Source: Zoogloea sp. LCSB751 (lineage in GTDB: Bacteria > Pseudomonadota > Gammaproteobacteria > Burkholderiales > Rhodocyclaceae). Taken from it: a DNA stretch of 63,467 nucleotides. The DNA is taken from assembly GCF_002028455.1 (NCBI RefSeq), contig NZ_MWUM01000030.1:1-63467 (forward strand), read 5' to 3'. The position numbers and the translations under genes were made by a program. The notes beneath the pieces were generated by a model. The model was not told the origin of the DNA and searched no databases. It saw nothing but the letters and a program-made list of their open reading frames with translations. Of this stretch, positions 8,186-16,827 are shown piece by piece (position 1 is the first letter of the stretch; each line of letters starts with the position of its first letter).

Positions 8186-8928
8186 TGGGTCAGGGTGGAA
8201 ATGATGTCGATCATGAATTCGACGTCCTCCTGTTCCACGGCTTGCCAGCGGGTGGCGCCGAGGGCCGACAGGAGGTCTTGCCCTTTCTCCGTCTCGTGCA
8301 TGGACAGCAGGATGCGCACGAAGTCGTCGGCCCGGGCGTGCAGGTCGCGGCCGAGCAGGAACACATGGTGGATGACCTGGATGTCGCTGGTCACCAGGAC
8401 CTTCAGCTCCCGCCGGACGAGAGAGGACAGGCCCCGATAGGCGCCTACCGGCAGGAAGCCCACGTCAGCCTGGCCGCGCAGGACGTCCTTGGCGACCTGG
8501 ATGTAGGTGCCCCTCTGCTGTTCGACGGTGTTGTCTGCGCCCAGATTGGCGGGTTCGAGCAGGATGCGGCCGATCGTGTTGACGCAGGGGTCGTTGGCGC
8601 AGGCGATGCGGGTGCCCGGCGGGAGGTCGTCGATGGCTAGGGCCGGGTGTCCCTGTGCGCTGACGATGACCATTTCGTCAGGGGCGCCGTCAGGCCGTGC
8701 AATGGCACGAAAGCCCTTCTCCCGGACCAGCAGGGAGGCGTCGAAGGGATTGGCATGGATCAGGTCCACCTGCCCGGCTTCGATTGCTGCCCGCTGTGCA
8801 TCGAAACCGTCATGCAGTTCCAGATGAATCGGAATCGACAGGGAGCGCTGCAGCCAGGTGTTGAAGATATACCAGTCGGAGATGCGCTCGGCCGGAAAGC
8901 TGGGGCTGACGGTGAAATTGAAGCTCAT
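8182..8928 (-). CDS. Cytoplasmic PhnD-like substrate-binding-domain protein
   Basis: The protein has 248 residues and the type 2 periplasmic-binding fold of the phosphate/phosphonate PhnD-like group. Visible features are FNFTVSPSFPAERISDWYIFNTWLQ at the start, then GQVDLIHANPFDASLLV and GQADVGFLPVGAYRGL. Unlike transport binding proteins it has no signal peptide, and no ABC transporter genes are nearby. It probably senses a small cytoplasmic ligand rather than feeding a transporter. The ATG at 8928 shares an ATGA overlap with the PAS gene stop, and the stop shares a GTGA overlap with the next gene. Confidence 0.78.
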   Translation of the reverse strand: MSFNFTVSPSFPAERISDWYIFNTWLQRSLSIPIHLELHDGFDAQRAAIEAGQVDLIHANPFDASLLVREKGFRAIARPDGAPDEMVIVSAQGHPALAIDDLPPGTRIACANDPCVNTIGRILLEPANLGADNTVEQQRGTYIQVAKDVLRGQADVGFLPVGAYRGLSSLVRRELKVLVTSDIQVIHHVFLLGRDLHARADDFVRILLSMHETEKGQDLLSALGATRWQAVEQEDVEFMIDIISTLTQ

Positions 8929-9404
8929 GACCGGATCCACTCCTTGTAGGAGGCTTCTGCCTGGGCCACTCTTTCGCGGGACGGTTCCCGCCTGACCGAG
9001 GTGTAGCCGACGATGCGTCCGTCCCGAATATTGGGGACCACGGTGGCGAACACCCAGTAATGGCCGCCGTCCTTACGGAGATTCTTGACGTAACCATGCC
9101 ACTGGCGCCCGGCCTGGACGGTCTCCCACAGATCGCGGAATGCCACAGAGGGCATGTCGGGGTGGCGTAGCAGGCAGTGGGGCTGGCCGATCAACTCGCC
9201 GCGTTCGTAACCCGACATGTCCACGAAGGACTGGTTGCATTGGGTGATGATGCCGCGGGTGTCCGTGCGTGACACGATCAGCCTGCCTTTGGGGTAAGGC
9301 GTTTCGATGTGGGTCACGAAGACCCGGCGGCGGTTGCCGTCGGCGTAGTCCAGGCGATGCTCGATGGCGCCGCCTGCGTTGGGGGGAGGAGGCATGTCGA
9401 GCAT
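8925..9404 (-). CDS. PAS domain protein (Aer-like sensor)
   Basis: The protein has 159 residues and a single PAS domain. The stretch VSRTDTRGIITQCNQSF...MSGYERGELIGQPH and the following RHPDMP resemble the FAD-binding PAS domain of Aer-type redox sensors. There is no transmembrane or output domain, so its signal must pass to a partner. Because it sits between the Roadblock gene (13 bp upstream) and the binding-protein gene (ATGA overlap), the GTPase module is the likely output. The ATG at 9404 is preceded by AAGGAG. An upstream in-frame start at 9461 would run into the Roadblock gene. Confidence 0.83.
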   Translation of the reverse strand: MLDMPPPPNAGGAIEHRLDYADGNRRRVFVTHIETPYPKGRLIVSRTDTRGIITQCNQSFVDMSGYERGELIGQPHCLLRHPDMPSVAFRDLWETVQAGRQWHGYVKNLRKDGGHYWVFATVVPNIRDGRIVGYTSVRREPSRERVAQAEASYKEWIRS

Positions 9405-9417
9405 CGCGGGCTCCTTG

Positions 9418-9783
9418 TCAGCCGAGGATGCCGCCGATCGCGTCGGCCGCGCGGCGTACATCGAGGAATACCAGCCCCAGTTTGGCGCTGGGCTTGGCCA
9501 TGACGGTCAGCACCGCGTCGGTGCCGGCCTGGACCATCAGTACGTACCCTTTTGCACCCTTGATCAGTACCTGTTCGAGGTTGCCGCGGGCGAGCTCTCT
9601 TGCGGTGCGATCTCCCAGGGACAGCATGGCTGCGCTCATGGCGCCGACCCGGTCCTCATCCACCGTGTTGGGCAGCAAGGCCGCCATCATCAGCCCGTCG
9701 GAGGAAATGATGGCCGAGGCCTCGATATCCGCTGAGCTTCCGTTCAGATCATTGAGTACGGTTTGAAGCATGTCGGATCGCAT
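9418..9783 (-). CDS. Roadblock/LC7 domain protein (MglB-like)
   Basis: The protein has 121 residues and is a single Roadblock/LC7 domain: MLQTVLNDLNG..., then ISSDGLMMAALLPNTVDEDRVGAMSAAMLSL, then VLIKGAKGYVLMVQAG. MglB-type Roadblock proteins are dimers that bind and stimulate MglA-type GTPases. This is the first gene of the operon whose sixth gene is such a GTPase, so it is the likely regulator. An ATG four codons downstream (9771) is an alternative start. Confidence 0.87.
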   Translation of the reverse strand: MRSDMLQTVLNDLNGSSADIEASAIISSDGLMMAALLPNTVDEDRVGAMSAAMLSLGDRTARELARGNLEQVLIKGAKGYVLMVQAGTDAVLTVMAKPSAKLGLVFLDVRRAADAIGGILG

Positions 9784-10019
9784 GTTGCATCACTTTCGAA
9801 GTCGATTGTCCTGTAGAACCCTGGCGGAACGTCAGATACCAGGTGGGTGTTCCCCATTTATTTCTGCGGCATTTTGTTTTGTTTGAATGTCATTATTCCA
9901 TATGTTCTGAGGGTATTTAAGGGTGTCGTCACGGCAAGCTGTCGATATCGGGCTGGGAGGCGCGTGCCCTCGCGTTAAAATGCGGGCTTGATTGCCTCAG
10001 CAAGCGATGGAGCTAGACG
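9784..10019. promoter_or_regulatory. Divergent intergenic region between signalling operon and tusA-like gene
   Basis: This 236-bp gap has no open reading frame. It must hold the promoters for the minus-strand signalling operon and the plus-strand tusA-like gene. The part from about 9850 to 9930 is clearly richer in A and T than its surroundings. I could not assign -35/-10 elements with confidence. Confidence 0.4.
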
Positions 10020-10250
10020 ATGGATTTCGATAAGGAAGTGGATGCCCGCGGGCTCAATTGCCCGTTGCCGATCCTGCGCGCCAAGAAGGGATTGGCCGAA
10101 TTGCAGGCCGGGCAGGTGATGCGCGTGCTGGCGACCGACCCGGGGTCGGTCAAGGACTTCGCGGCCTTTGCCCGCCAGACGGGCAATGAACTGGTCGGGC
10201 AGCAGGAGTTGCCCGATGGAGCCTTTGAGTTCTTCCTTCGCCGCAAGTAG
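10020..10250 (+). CDS. TusA family sulfurtransferase
   Basis: The protein has 76 residues. TusA-type proteins carry persulfide sulfur on a single cysteine and pass it to other acceptors, for example in tRNA thiolation or sulfur oxidation. The CPxP motif is present as CPLPILRAKKGL with the active Cys14, and the domain ends with the usual FEFFLRRK strand. A strong hairpin terminator follows, and valS is convergent. Which TusA paralogue this is cannot be told from the sequence. SoxYZ lies about 6.6 kb away. Confidence 0.88.
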   Translation: MDFDKEVDARGLNCPLPILRAKKGLAELQAGQVMRVLATDPGSVKDFAAFARQTGNELVGQQELPDGAFEFFLRRK

Positions 10251-10262
10251 GAAGGAAAGGAC

Positions 10263-10296
10263 AAAAAATGGCCACGCATCGCGTGGCCATTTTTTT
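10263..10296. terminator. Bidirectional terminator between tusA-like gene and valS
   Basis: The stem TGGCCACGC / GCGTGGCCA has a 3-nt loop (ATC). It is flanked by six A on the left and six T on the right, so it can work for both convergent genes. Confidence 0.88.
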
Positions 10297-10326
10297 GGCG
10301 GTGGCGCCGCGTGGGCGCCCGGACGG

Positions 10327-13173
10327 TCAGTGACCGGCCAGCTTGGCCAGCTGGGGCTTCAGCTTGTCGACGGTGGCGGTGAAGTTGGCCAGGCGTTCCT
10401 TCTCCTGGGCCACGACCGCAGCCGGGGCGCGGGCCACGAAGCTCTCGTTGGACAGCTTGGCGTTGGCCTTGGTGATCTCGCCTTCGAGGCGGGCGATCTC
10501 CTTGGACACGCGCTCACGCTCGGCGGCGATGTCGATTTCCACCTTGAGCATCAGGCGCTGTTCGCCCACCACTGCCACAGGGGCAAGCTCCTCGCTGCCG
10601 ATCTCGTCCACCACCTGCACTTCCGACAGCTTGGCAAGGCCGGCGATGTAGGGGGCGAACTTGCTCAGACGCTCGGCATTGCCGGTGGCCACCAGCGGCA
10701 GGCGCTGTGCCGGGGAGATGTTCATCTCGCCACGCAGGTTGCGGCAGGCATAGATCAGGCCCTTGAGTTCGGCAACGTCGGCTTCGCTCTTCTCGTCGAG
10801 CTTGCCCAGGTCGGCCTCGGGGTAGCGGGCCAGGCACAGGCTGTCGCTGTCCTTGCGGCCGGCCAGCGGGGCAACGGTCTGCCACAGCTCTTCGGTGACG
10901 AAGGGGATCAGCGGGTGGGCTAGGCGCAGCACAGTCTCCAGAACGCGGATCAGTGTGCGGCGGGTGCCGCGCTGGGTGGCCTCGTCGCCGGTCTGGATCT
11001 GCACCTTGGCAAGTTCGAGGTACCAGTCGCAGTACTCGTCCCAGATGAACTCGTAGACAGCTTTGGAGACAAGGTCGAAGCGGTACTCACCGAAGTGGTT
11101 GGCGACTTCTTGCTCCAGGCGCTGCAGGCGGCTGACGATCCAGCGGTCCACGAACGAGAACGCCAGCGGGGCGCTGCCACCGCAGCTGGGGCCGTCCTGC
11201 TTGTGCTCGAGGCCGAGGTCGTGGCCCTGGACGTTCATCAGCACGAAGCGGGTGGCGTTCCACAGCTTGTTGCAGAAGTTGCGGTAGCCCTCGCAACGGC
11301 TCATGTCGAACTTGATGTCGCGGCCAGGGCTGGCGAGGCTGGCGAACGTAAAGCGCAGTGCGTCGGTGCCGAAGGCCGGAATGCCTTCCGGGAATTCCTT
11401 GCGAGTCTTCTTCTCTATGCTGGCGGCCTGCTTGGGGTTCATCAGGCCGGTGGTACGCTTGGCGACCAGCGCATCGATGCCGATGCCGTCGATCAGGTCG
11501 ATCGGGTCGAGCACGTTGCCCTTCGACTTGGACATCTTCTGGCCTTCGCCATCGCGGATCAGGCCGTGCACGTACACGTGCTTGAACGGGATCTTGCCGG
11601 TGATGTGCTTGGTCATCATGACCATGCGTGCCACCCAGAAGAAGATGATGTCGAAGCCGGTGACGAGCACCGTGGACGGCAGGTAGAGGTCCAGCGCGTC
11701 GTTGGACTTGGCGGGCCACTCGGACGTCCAGTCGAGGGTCGAGAACGGCCACAGGGCGGACGAGTACCAGGTGTCGAGCACGTCCGGATCGCGGGTCAGC
11801 GGGCCGGGGTAGCCGGCCTTGTCGGCAAGCTGGCGGGCTTCTTCCTCGCTGTGGGCGACGAAGCATTCGCCGTCGATGCCGTACCACGCGGGAATCTGGT
11901 GGCCCCACCACAGCTGGCGGGAAATACACCAGTCCTGAATGTTGTTGAGCCACTGGTTGTAGGTGTTGACCCAGTTGCCGGGGACGAACTCGATCTCGCC
12001 GGAGCTGACGACTTCCAGCGCCTTCTCGGTGATCGACTTGCCGTCTTCGCCCGGCTTGGACATGGCGACGAACCACTGGTCGGTGAGCATCGGCTCGATG
12101 ACCACGCCGGTACGGTCGCCGCGGGGAACCTGCAGCTTGTGGGGCTTGGTGTCCACCAGCACGCCGGCGGCGTCCAGGTCGGCCACGATGGCCTTGCGCG
12201 CGTCGAAGCGGTCGAGGCCCTGGTACTTGGCCGGGGCGTGCTCGTTGATCTTGGCGTCCAGCGTCAGGATGCTGATCTGGGCGAGCTTGTGGCGCTGGCC
12301 GACGGCATAGTCGTTGAAGTCGTGGGCCGGGGTGACCTTGACCACGCCGGTGCCGAACTCGCGGTCCACGTAGTCGTCGGCGATGATCGGGATGTCGCGC
12401 TCGCACAGGGGCAGGCGGACGGTCTTGCCGATCAGGTGGGCGTAGCGCTCGTCTTCAGGGTGCACCATGACGGCCACGTCGCCGAGCATGGTCTCGGGAC
12501 GGGTGGTGGCGACGGTCAGGCCGGTGAGTTCGCCGATCTGGCCTTCGCTGAACGGGTAGTGGATGTGCCACATGAAGCCGTCTTCCTCTTCCTGGACCAC
12601 TTCCAGGTCGGAGACGGCAGTGTGCAGCTTGGGATCCCAGTTGACCAGGCGCTTGCCGCGGTAGATCAGGCCTTCGTTGTAGAGGCGCACGAAGGTTTCG
12701 GTGACGACCTTGTTGAGGCCGGCATCCATCGTGAAGCGCTCACGGCTCCAGTCCGGGCTGGTGCCCAGGCGGCGCATCTGCTTGGTGATGGTGCCGCCGG
12801 AGTATTCCTTCCACTCCCAGACCTTCTCGAGGAACTTCTCGCGGCCGAGGTCGTGGCGGGAGATGCCCTGGGCATCGAGCTGGCGTTCGACGACGATCTG
12901 CGTGGCGATGCCGGCGTGGTCGGTGCCCGGCTGCCACAGGGTGTTCCAGCCGCGCATGCGGTGGTAGCGCGTCAGCGCATCCATGATCGTCTGGTTGAAG
13001 CCGTGACCCATGTGCAGGGTGCCGGTGACGTTGGGCGGCGGCAGCAGGATGCAGAAGGATTGTTCGGCAGGCTTGCTGCGATCGAGGCCGGCGGCGAAGT
13101 AGCCGCTGGCTTCCCAGTGTTCATACCAGCGGCGTTCAATCTCCGCCGGCTCGAAACTCTTGGCCAGTTCCAT
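10327..13173 (-). CDS. valS: Valine--tRNA ligase
   Basis: The protein has 948 residues and is a class I aminoacyl-tRNA synthetase charging tRNA-Val. The HIGH-type motif is HMGHGFN near residue 56, the KMSKS motif appears as KMSKSKGN, and the editing domain lies between them. The C-terminal coiled coil (VSKEIARLEGEITKANAKL...) that contacts tRNA is intact, so the gene is full length. It is followed by a terminator shared with the tusA-like gene. Upstream lie a gene of unknown function, holC and pepA, all on the same strand. Confidence 0.97.
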   Translation of the reverse strand: MELAKSFEPAEIERRWYEHWEASGYFAAGLDRSKPAEQSFCILLPPPNVTGTLHMGHGFNQTIMDALTRYHRMRGWNTLWQPGTDHAGIATQIVVERQLDAQGISRHDLGREKFLEKVWEWKEYSGGTITKQMRRLGTSPDWSRERFTMDAGLNKVVTETFVRLYNEGLIYRGKRLVNWDPKLHTAVSDLEVVQEEEDGFMWHIHYPFSEGQIGELTGLTVATTRPETMLGDVAVMVHPEDERYAHLIGKTVRLPLCERDIPIIADDYVDREFGTGVVKVTPAHDFNDYAVGQRHKLAQISILTLDAKINEHAPAKYQGLDRFDARKAIVADLDAAGVLVDTKPHKLQVPRGDRTGVVIEPMLTDQWFVAMSKPGEDGKSITEKALEVVSSGEIEFVPGNWVNTYNQWLNNIQDWCISRQLWWGHQIPAWYGIDGECFVAHSEEEARQLADKAGYPGPLTRDPDVLDTWYSSALWPFSTLDWTSEWPAKSNDALDLYLPSTVLVTGFDIIFFWVARMVMMTKHITGKIPFKHVYVHGLIRDGEGQKMSKSKGNVLDPIDLIDGIGIDALVAKRTTGLMNPKQAASIEKKTRKEFPEGIPAFGTDALRFTFASLASPGRDIKFDMSRCEGYRNFCNKLWNATRFVLMNVQGHDLGLEHKQDGPSCGGSAPLAFSFVDRWIVSRLQRLEQEVANHFGEYRFDLVSKAVYEFIWDEYCDWYLELAKVQIQTGDEATQRGTRRTLIRVLETVLRLAHPLIPFVTEELWQTVAPLAGRKDSDSLCLARYPEADLGKLDEKSEADVAELKGLIYACRNLRGEMNISPAQRLPLVATGNAERLSKFAPYIAGLAKLSEVQVVDEIGSEELAPVAVVGEQRLMLKVEIDIAAERERVSKEIARLEGEITKANAKLSNESFVARAPAAVVAQEKERLANFTATVDKLKPQLAKLAGH

Positions 13174-13201
13174 GGGGTCTGTCTTTTAAGGCAAAACGCG
13201 A

Positions 13202-13207
13202 ATTATA
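13202..13207 (-). promoter_or_regulatory. -10-like element upstream of valS
   Basis: On the minus strand this reads TATAAT, 29 bp before the valS start and inside the 89-bp gap after the preceding gene. No good -35 hexamer is visible at 17 bp, so the promoter call is tentative. Confidence 0.35.
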
Positions 13208-13262
13208 GCGGATGCGCCGGGCTCGACCGCCGGCGACCGCAGATGTGCATGACGGCTCGGCC

Positions 13263-13706
13263 TTACTCGGCGTCGTCGAGGGTGTCGGCGATCTCGGCCG
13301 ACAGGATGGGGAGGAGGGTTGCGCGAAGATGCGCGGCGGCGGCTTCGCGCAGCCGTTCGGCAAGATCGTCCAGCTCGCGGGAAACCAGTTGGGGCAGTTC
13401 GTTGTTGACCCATTCCTCGATGTGGCGGCTGATTGCCGTATCGAGGGCGACGAGGCGTTCGGCCAGATGATCCGTCGATTGCACCACCGGGGCTGACAGC
13501 ACGGCGATCGACTCAGGGGTGAGTTCGTCGTTGATGGGTTCGAGAATGATCGGAGTCGAGGAATCGCCGATGTAGGGCTCGATGCGCTCTTCCACCACGT
13601 CGGTGAGAACGGGCAGGTCGTCGCCCTCATCCAGTTCGTCGAGCGGCGCAGTGACGTCTTCCTCGTCCAGGGAAATTTCCAAGTCTGGTTTGCGGGTCTG
13701 GTTCAT
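13263..13706 (-). CDS. Uncharacterised acidic protein between holC and valS
   Basis: The protein has 147 residues. The first half is strongly acidic and likely disordered (ISLDEEDVTAPLDELDEGDD). The second half (from about residue 75) is helical, with many Leu, Ala and Glu residues, and could pair as a coiled coil. I do not recognise a catalytic motif. Its start shares an ATGA overlap with the holC stop, so it is translated with holC. A conserved role linked to polymerase III chi or to valS is possible but not shown. Confidence 0.7.
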   Translation of the reverse strand: MNQTRKPDLEISLDEEDVTAPLDELDEGDDLPVLTDVVEERIEPYIGDSSTPIILEPINDELTPESIAVLSAPVVQSTDHLAERLVALDTAISRHIEEWVNNELPQLVSRELDDLAERLREAAAAHLRATLLPILSAEIADTLDDAE

Positions 13707-14137
13707 TCGCCGCTCCGTTGGGCGAGGTCGTGGGCACTGAGGGTGTAGCCGCGATCCTTGTAGCTGCGGTAACGGCGGCGGGCGGCCTGTCGCTCTGGCT
13801 CGCTGGGGCCGACGATTTCAAGCACCAACTGGAAGCGGTCGAGTGCGGCGGGCAACTCGTCACCCAGGTTGACCAGCACTTCATCGTGCGGCAGCACGTC
13901 CAGTGTGTTGCCGATGACGACCGGCGTTTCCGCGGCGAGCGGCGAACCAGCCGCTACATGGGGCACGAAGGCGAGGGGCTGGAAGCCCCACAGCATCTGG
14001 TCGAAATGGCGTGCGGTACCGTTGTCCGGCGCGAAGACCGAGATCTTGTGCCCCCGTGCGCTGGCCTTGGCGGTCAGCACGCAGGCCACCCGCAGCCGGT
14101 CGGGGGCGTTGTGGTAAAAGCGGATCTCGTTGGTCAC
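13703..14137 (-). CDS. holC: DNA polymerase III subunit chi
   Basis: Chi links the clamp-loader complex of DNA polymerase III to single-stranded DNA-binding protein. The protein is 144 residues with the family start (TNEIRFYHN), the central KISVFAPD strand, the W of DQMLWGF and the ending RYRSYKDRGYTLSAHDL. The start is a GTG at 14137, 19 bp after the pepA stop and preceded by a GAG-rich stretch. An earlier in-frame GTG at 14173 would overlap pepA. Confidence 0.92.
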   Translation of the reverse strand: MTNEIRFYHNAPDRLRVACVLTAKASARGHKISVFAPDNGTARHFDQMLWGFQPLAFVPHVAAGSPLAAETPVVIGNTLDVLPHDEVLVNLGDELPAALDRFQLVLEIVGPSEPERQAARRRYRSYKDRGYTLSAHDLAQRSGE

Positions 14138-14156
14138 GCCGGGCTCTCGGGATGAA

Positions 14157-15644
14157 TCAGCGATTGCCTGCACGGCCGATCAGGAACTCGGTGAGCAGCG
14201 GTACCGGGCGGCCGGTGGCGCCCTTGTCCGCGCCGGACTTCCAGGCGGTGCCGGCAATGTCCAGGTGCGCCCACTTGTAGGCCTTGGTGAAGCGCGACAG
14301 GAAGCAGGCCGCCGTGATGGTGCCGGCGCCCTTGCTGCCGATGTTGGGGATGTCGGCGAAGTTGCTCTTCAGCATGTCCTGGTATTCATCCCACAGGGGC
14401 AGCTGCCAGGCCTTGTCGCCGGCGGCCTGGCCGGAGGCCAGCAGTTCGGCGGCAAGTTCGTCGTCGTTGGCGAGCAGGCCGGACGTGGCATTGCCTAATG
14501 CGATGATGCAGGCACCGGTCAGCGTGGCGATGTCCACTACCGCGGCCGGCTCGTAGCGCTCGGCGTAGGTGAGGGCGTCACACAGGATCAGGCGGCCTTC
14601 TGCGTCGGTGTTGAGGATCTCGATCGTCTGGCCGGACATGGAGGTGACGATGTCGCCAGGCTTGATGGCCGAGCCGCCGGGCATGTTCTCGGTAGTGGGG
14701 ACCAGGCCGACCACGTTGATCGGCAGCTCCATGCGGGCGATGGCCTTGAAGGTGCCGAGCACGCTGGCGGCACCGCACATGTCGTACTTCATCTCGTCCA
14801 TGCCCTCGCCGGGCTTGAGGGAGATGCCGCCGGTGTCGAAGGTGATGCCCTTGCCGACCAGCACGACCGGCTTGTCCTTGGCTTTGCCGCCCTTGTAGTT
14901 GAGGATGATGAACTTGGGTGGCTCGTGGGAGCCGCGGGCCACCGACAGCAGGGAGCCCATGCCGAGCTTTTCCATGTCGGCGCGCTCGAGCACTTCGACC
15001 TTGATCTTGTGATCCTTGGCAAGCTTCCGGGCGGTTGTCGCCAGGTAGCCGGGCGTGCAGACGTTGCCCGGCAGGTTGCCGAGGTTCTTGGCGAGCGCGA
15101 TGCCTTCGGCAACCGCTTCGCCGCGCAGCAGGGCCGTCTGAAGTTCCTCGCCGGTCTTGCCATGGACGATGAAGGCGAGTTTCCTGACGCCTTTTTTCGA
15201 CTCTTCCTTTTTGGACTTCAGGGTGTCGCTGCGGTAGGTGCTGTCCTTGAGAATCTGCGCAGCCTGACTGAGGCGCCACGCGAGATCGCGTGGAGCATCG
15301 ATGTCGGCCAGGAGGAAGGCTGCATCCTCGGCGGCGATCCCGCCCAGCTGTTTGGCTGTCGCGGCAACGGCGTCGCGGTAGGTCTTGTCGGAAAGCTCGG
15401 ACGCTTTGCCCAGGCTGACCAGCAGGACGCGAGGAGTGGCAAGCCCAGGCAGGCTGTGGAGCAGGAGGGTGGCGCCCGCCTTGTCGTCCAGATCGCCATG
15501 GGCGAGAACGGCTGCCAGGGCTCCGTCGCTGGCTTTGTCGAGGGCCTGGGCTGCAGCGCTGAGTTCGCCGCCCGCGTACACGCCCACCACCACGCAGCCG
15601 TTCTTGAGTTTTTCCGGCGATCCGGCCTTTATGGTAAATTCCAC
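14157..15644 (-). CDS. pepA: Leucyl aminopeptidase (cytosol aminopeptidase)
   Basis: This is an M17 family aminopeptidase of 495 residues that cleaves N-terminal residues using two metal ions. PepA proteins also bind DNA in Xer recombination in some species. The metal-binding and catalytic segments are present: VGKGITFDTGGISLKP, MKYDMCGAASV and the signature NTDAEGRLIL. The GTG at 15644 was chosen because AAGGAG lies about 8 bp upstream and the family begins at this EFTIK stretch. The holC-(unknown)-valS genes follow on the same strand, and lptF is divergent. Confidence 0.96.
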   Translation of the reverse strand: MEFTIKAGSPEKLKNGCVVVGVYAGGELSAAAQALDKASDGALAAVLAHGDLDDKAGATLLLHSLPGLATPRVLLVSLGKASELSDKTYRDAVAATAKQLGGIAAEDAAFLLADIDAPRDLAWRLSQAAQILKDSTYRSDTLKSKKEESKKGVRKLAFIVHGKTGEELQTALLRGEAVAEGIALAKNLGNLPGNVCTPGYLATTARKLAKDHKIKVEVLERADMEKLGMGSLLSVARGSHEPPKFIILNYKGGKAKDKPVVLVGKGITFDTGGISLKPGEGMDEMKYDMCGAASVLGTFKAIARMELPINVVGLVPTTENMPGGSAIKPGDIVTSMSGQTIEILNTDAEGRLILCDALTYAERYEPAAVVDIATLTGACIIALGNATSGLLANDDELAAELLASGQAAGDKAWQLPLWDEYQDMLKSNFADIPNIGSKGAGTITAACFLSRFTKAYKWAHLDIAGTAWKSGADKGATGRPVPLLTEFLIGRAGNR

Positions 15645-15750
15645 CCGCTTCTCCTTGGAAATACGCGTCAATCGGACATCGCGCCACATTATGGCCGCCA
15701 CCCCGACTCACGTCAAAACGGCCTGCTGTCGCCGCTAATACTATTCCCGC

Positions 15751-16827
15751 ATGATTTTTCTTCGAGCTGCCCAGCGCGAATTTACGCAGAACGCCGTGGC
15801 GGTCTTCGTGGCGCTGTTTGCGATCCTGATTTCCACGGTTCTGATCCGTTTGTTGGGTCAGGCTGCGGGTGGCCGTGTGCCTGCCGATGCGGTGCTGGCC
15901 CTGATCGGTTTCGGAGCCATCGCCCAGATGCCGGTGGTGCTGTCTCTCACTGTGTTCATTGCCATCCTGATGTCACTGTCCCGCTGTTACCGGGATTCAG
16001 AGATGGTGGTCTGGTTTTCCAGCGGCCTGCCACTGACGGCGTGGGTGCGGCCGGTGCTGCGCTTTACCTTGCCGGTGGTTGTGCTGATCGCCTGTCTGTC
16101 CCTTTTCGTCGCGCCCTGGGCGCAGAAGAAAAGCGTGGAGTACAAGGAGCAATTGAACAACCGGGACGACGTCTCCCGTGTGGCGCCCGGCTTGTTCCGT
16201 GAGTCTTCGGGCGGCGAACGGGTGTTCTTCGTCGAGGCCCTGTCAGGCGAGGAGGGCCGGGTTCGCAACGTCTTTGCCAGCAGCATGCAGCACGGGCGGC
16301 TGGGGGTGATGGTGGCCGCACAAGGGCACGTCGAAAACGACGCAGCGGGCAACCGCTTTGTTGTGCTCGAGCATGGTCGCCGATACGAGGGCACGCCAGG
16401 AACGCCGAGCTACCGGGTGATGGAGTTCGAGAAGTACTCCATCCGGATGGAGTCGAAGGAGGCCAGTACGGCGGAAAGGCAGCCGAAGACGCTGGCACTG
16501 CCAGCCTTGCTGAAGAACCCCGATGCCCGCAACCAGGGCGAACTGCTGGCACGAATCAGCGCTCCTCTGCTGGCGACGATGCTGGCCTTGCTGGCCATTC
16601 CGCTGTCTTTCGTGAGTCCTCGGGCCGGGCGTGCCAACAACCTGGTGCTCGCGATTCTTGTCTATCTGATCTATAGCAACGCCCTGAGCGTCTGCCAGGC
16701 CTGGGTCGGCCAGGGACGGCTGCGTTTCGACGTGGGGTTGTGGGCGCCGCACCTGGTCATGCTGTGCGCGCTGGGTGCCTTGTTCTATCGACGTCTCAGC
16801 GTTTTTGCACGCTGGCGGAAGCGCTGA
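15751..16827 (+). CDS. lptF: LPS export ABC transporter permease LptF
   Basis: LptF is one of the two inner-membrane permeases of the LptB2FG complex, which extracts lipopolysaccharide and hands it to LptC/LptA. The protein has 358 residues, with three transmembrane helices in the N-terminal third, a periplasmic beta-jellyroll domain in the middle (about residues 125-250) and three helices at the end. It begins MIFLRAAQREFTQN as usual. Its stop overlaps the lptG start by one base (TGATG), so the two permeases are translationally coupled. Confidence 0.95.
   Translation: MIFLRAAQREFTQNAVAVFVALFAILISTVLIRLLGQAAGGRVPADAVLALIGFGAIAQMPVVLSLTVFIAILMSLSRCYRDSEMVVWFSSGLPLTAWVRPVLRFTLPVVVLIACLSLFVAPWAQKKSVEYKEQLNNRDDVSRVAPGLFRESSGGERVFFVEALSGEEGRVRNVFASSMQHGRLGVMVAAQGHVENDAAGNRFVVLEHGRRYEGTPGTPSYRVMEFEKYSIRMESKEASTAERQPKTLALPALLKNPDARNQGELLARISAPLLATMLALLAIPLSFVSPRAGRANNLVLAILVYLIYSNALSVCQAWVGQGRLRFDVGLWAPHLVMLCALGALFYRRLSVFARWRKR

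Noticed and set aside
10343..13470. Very long plus-strand open frames opposite valS (and likewise opposite ileS, ribF-tgt and ilvI)
   Set aside because: These are antisense shadows of high-GC genes; the minus-strand or plus-strand products of the real genes are unmistakable.
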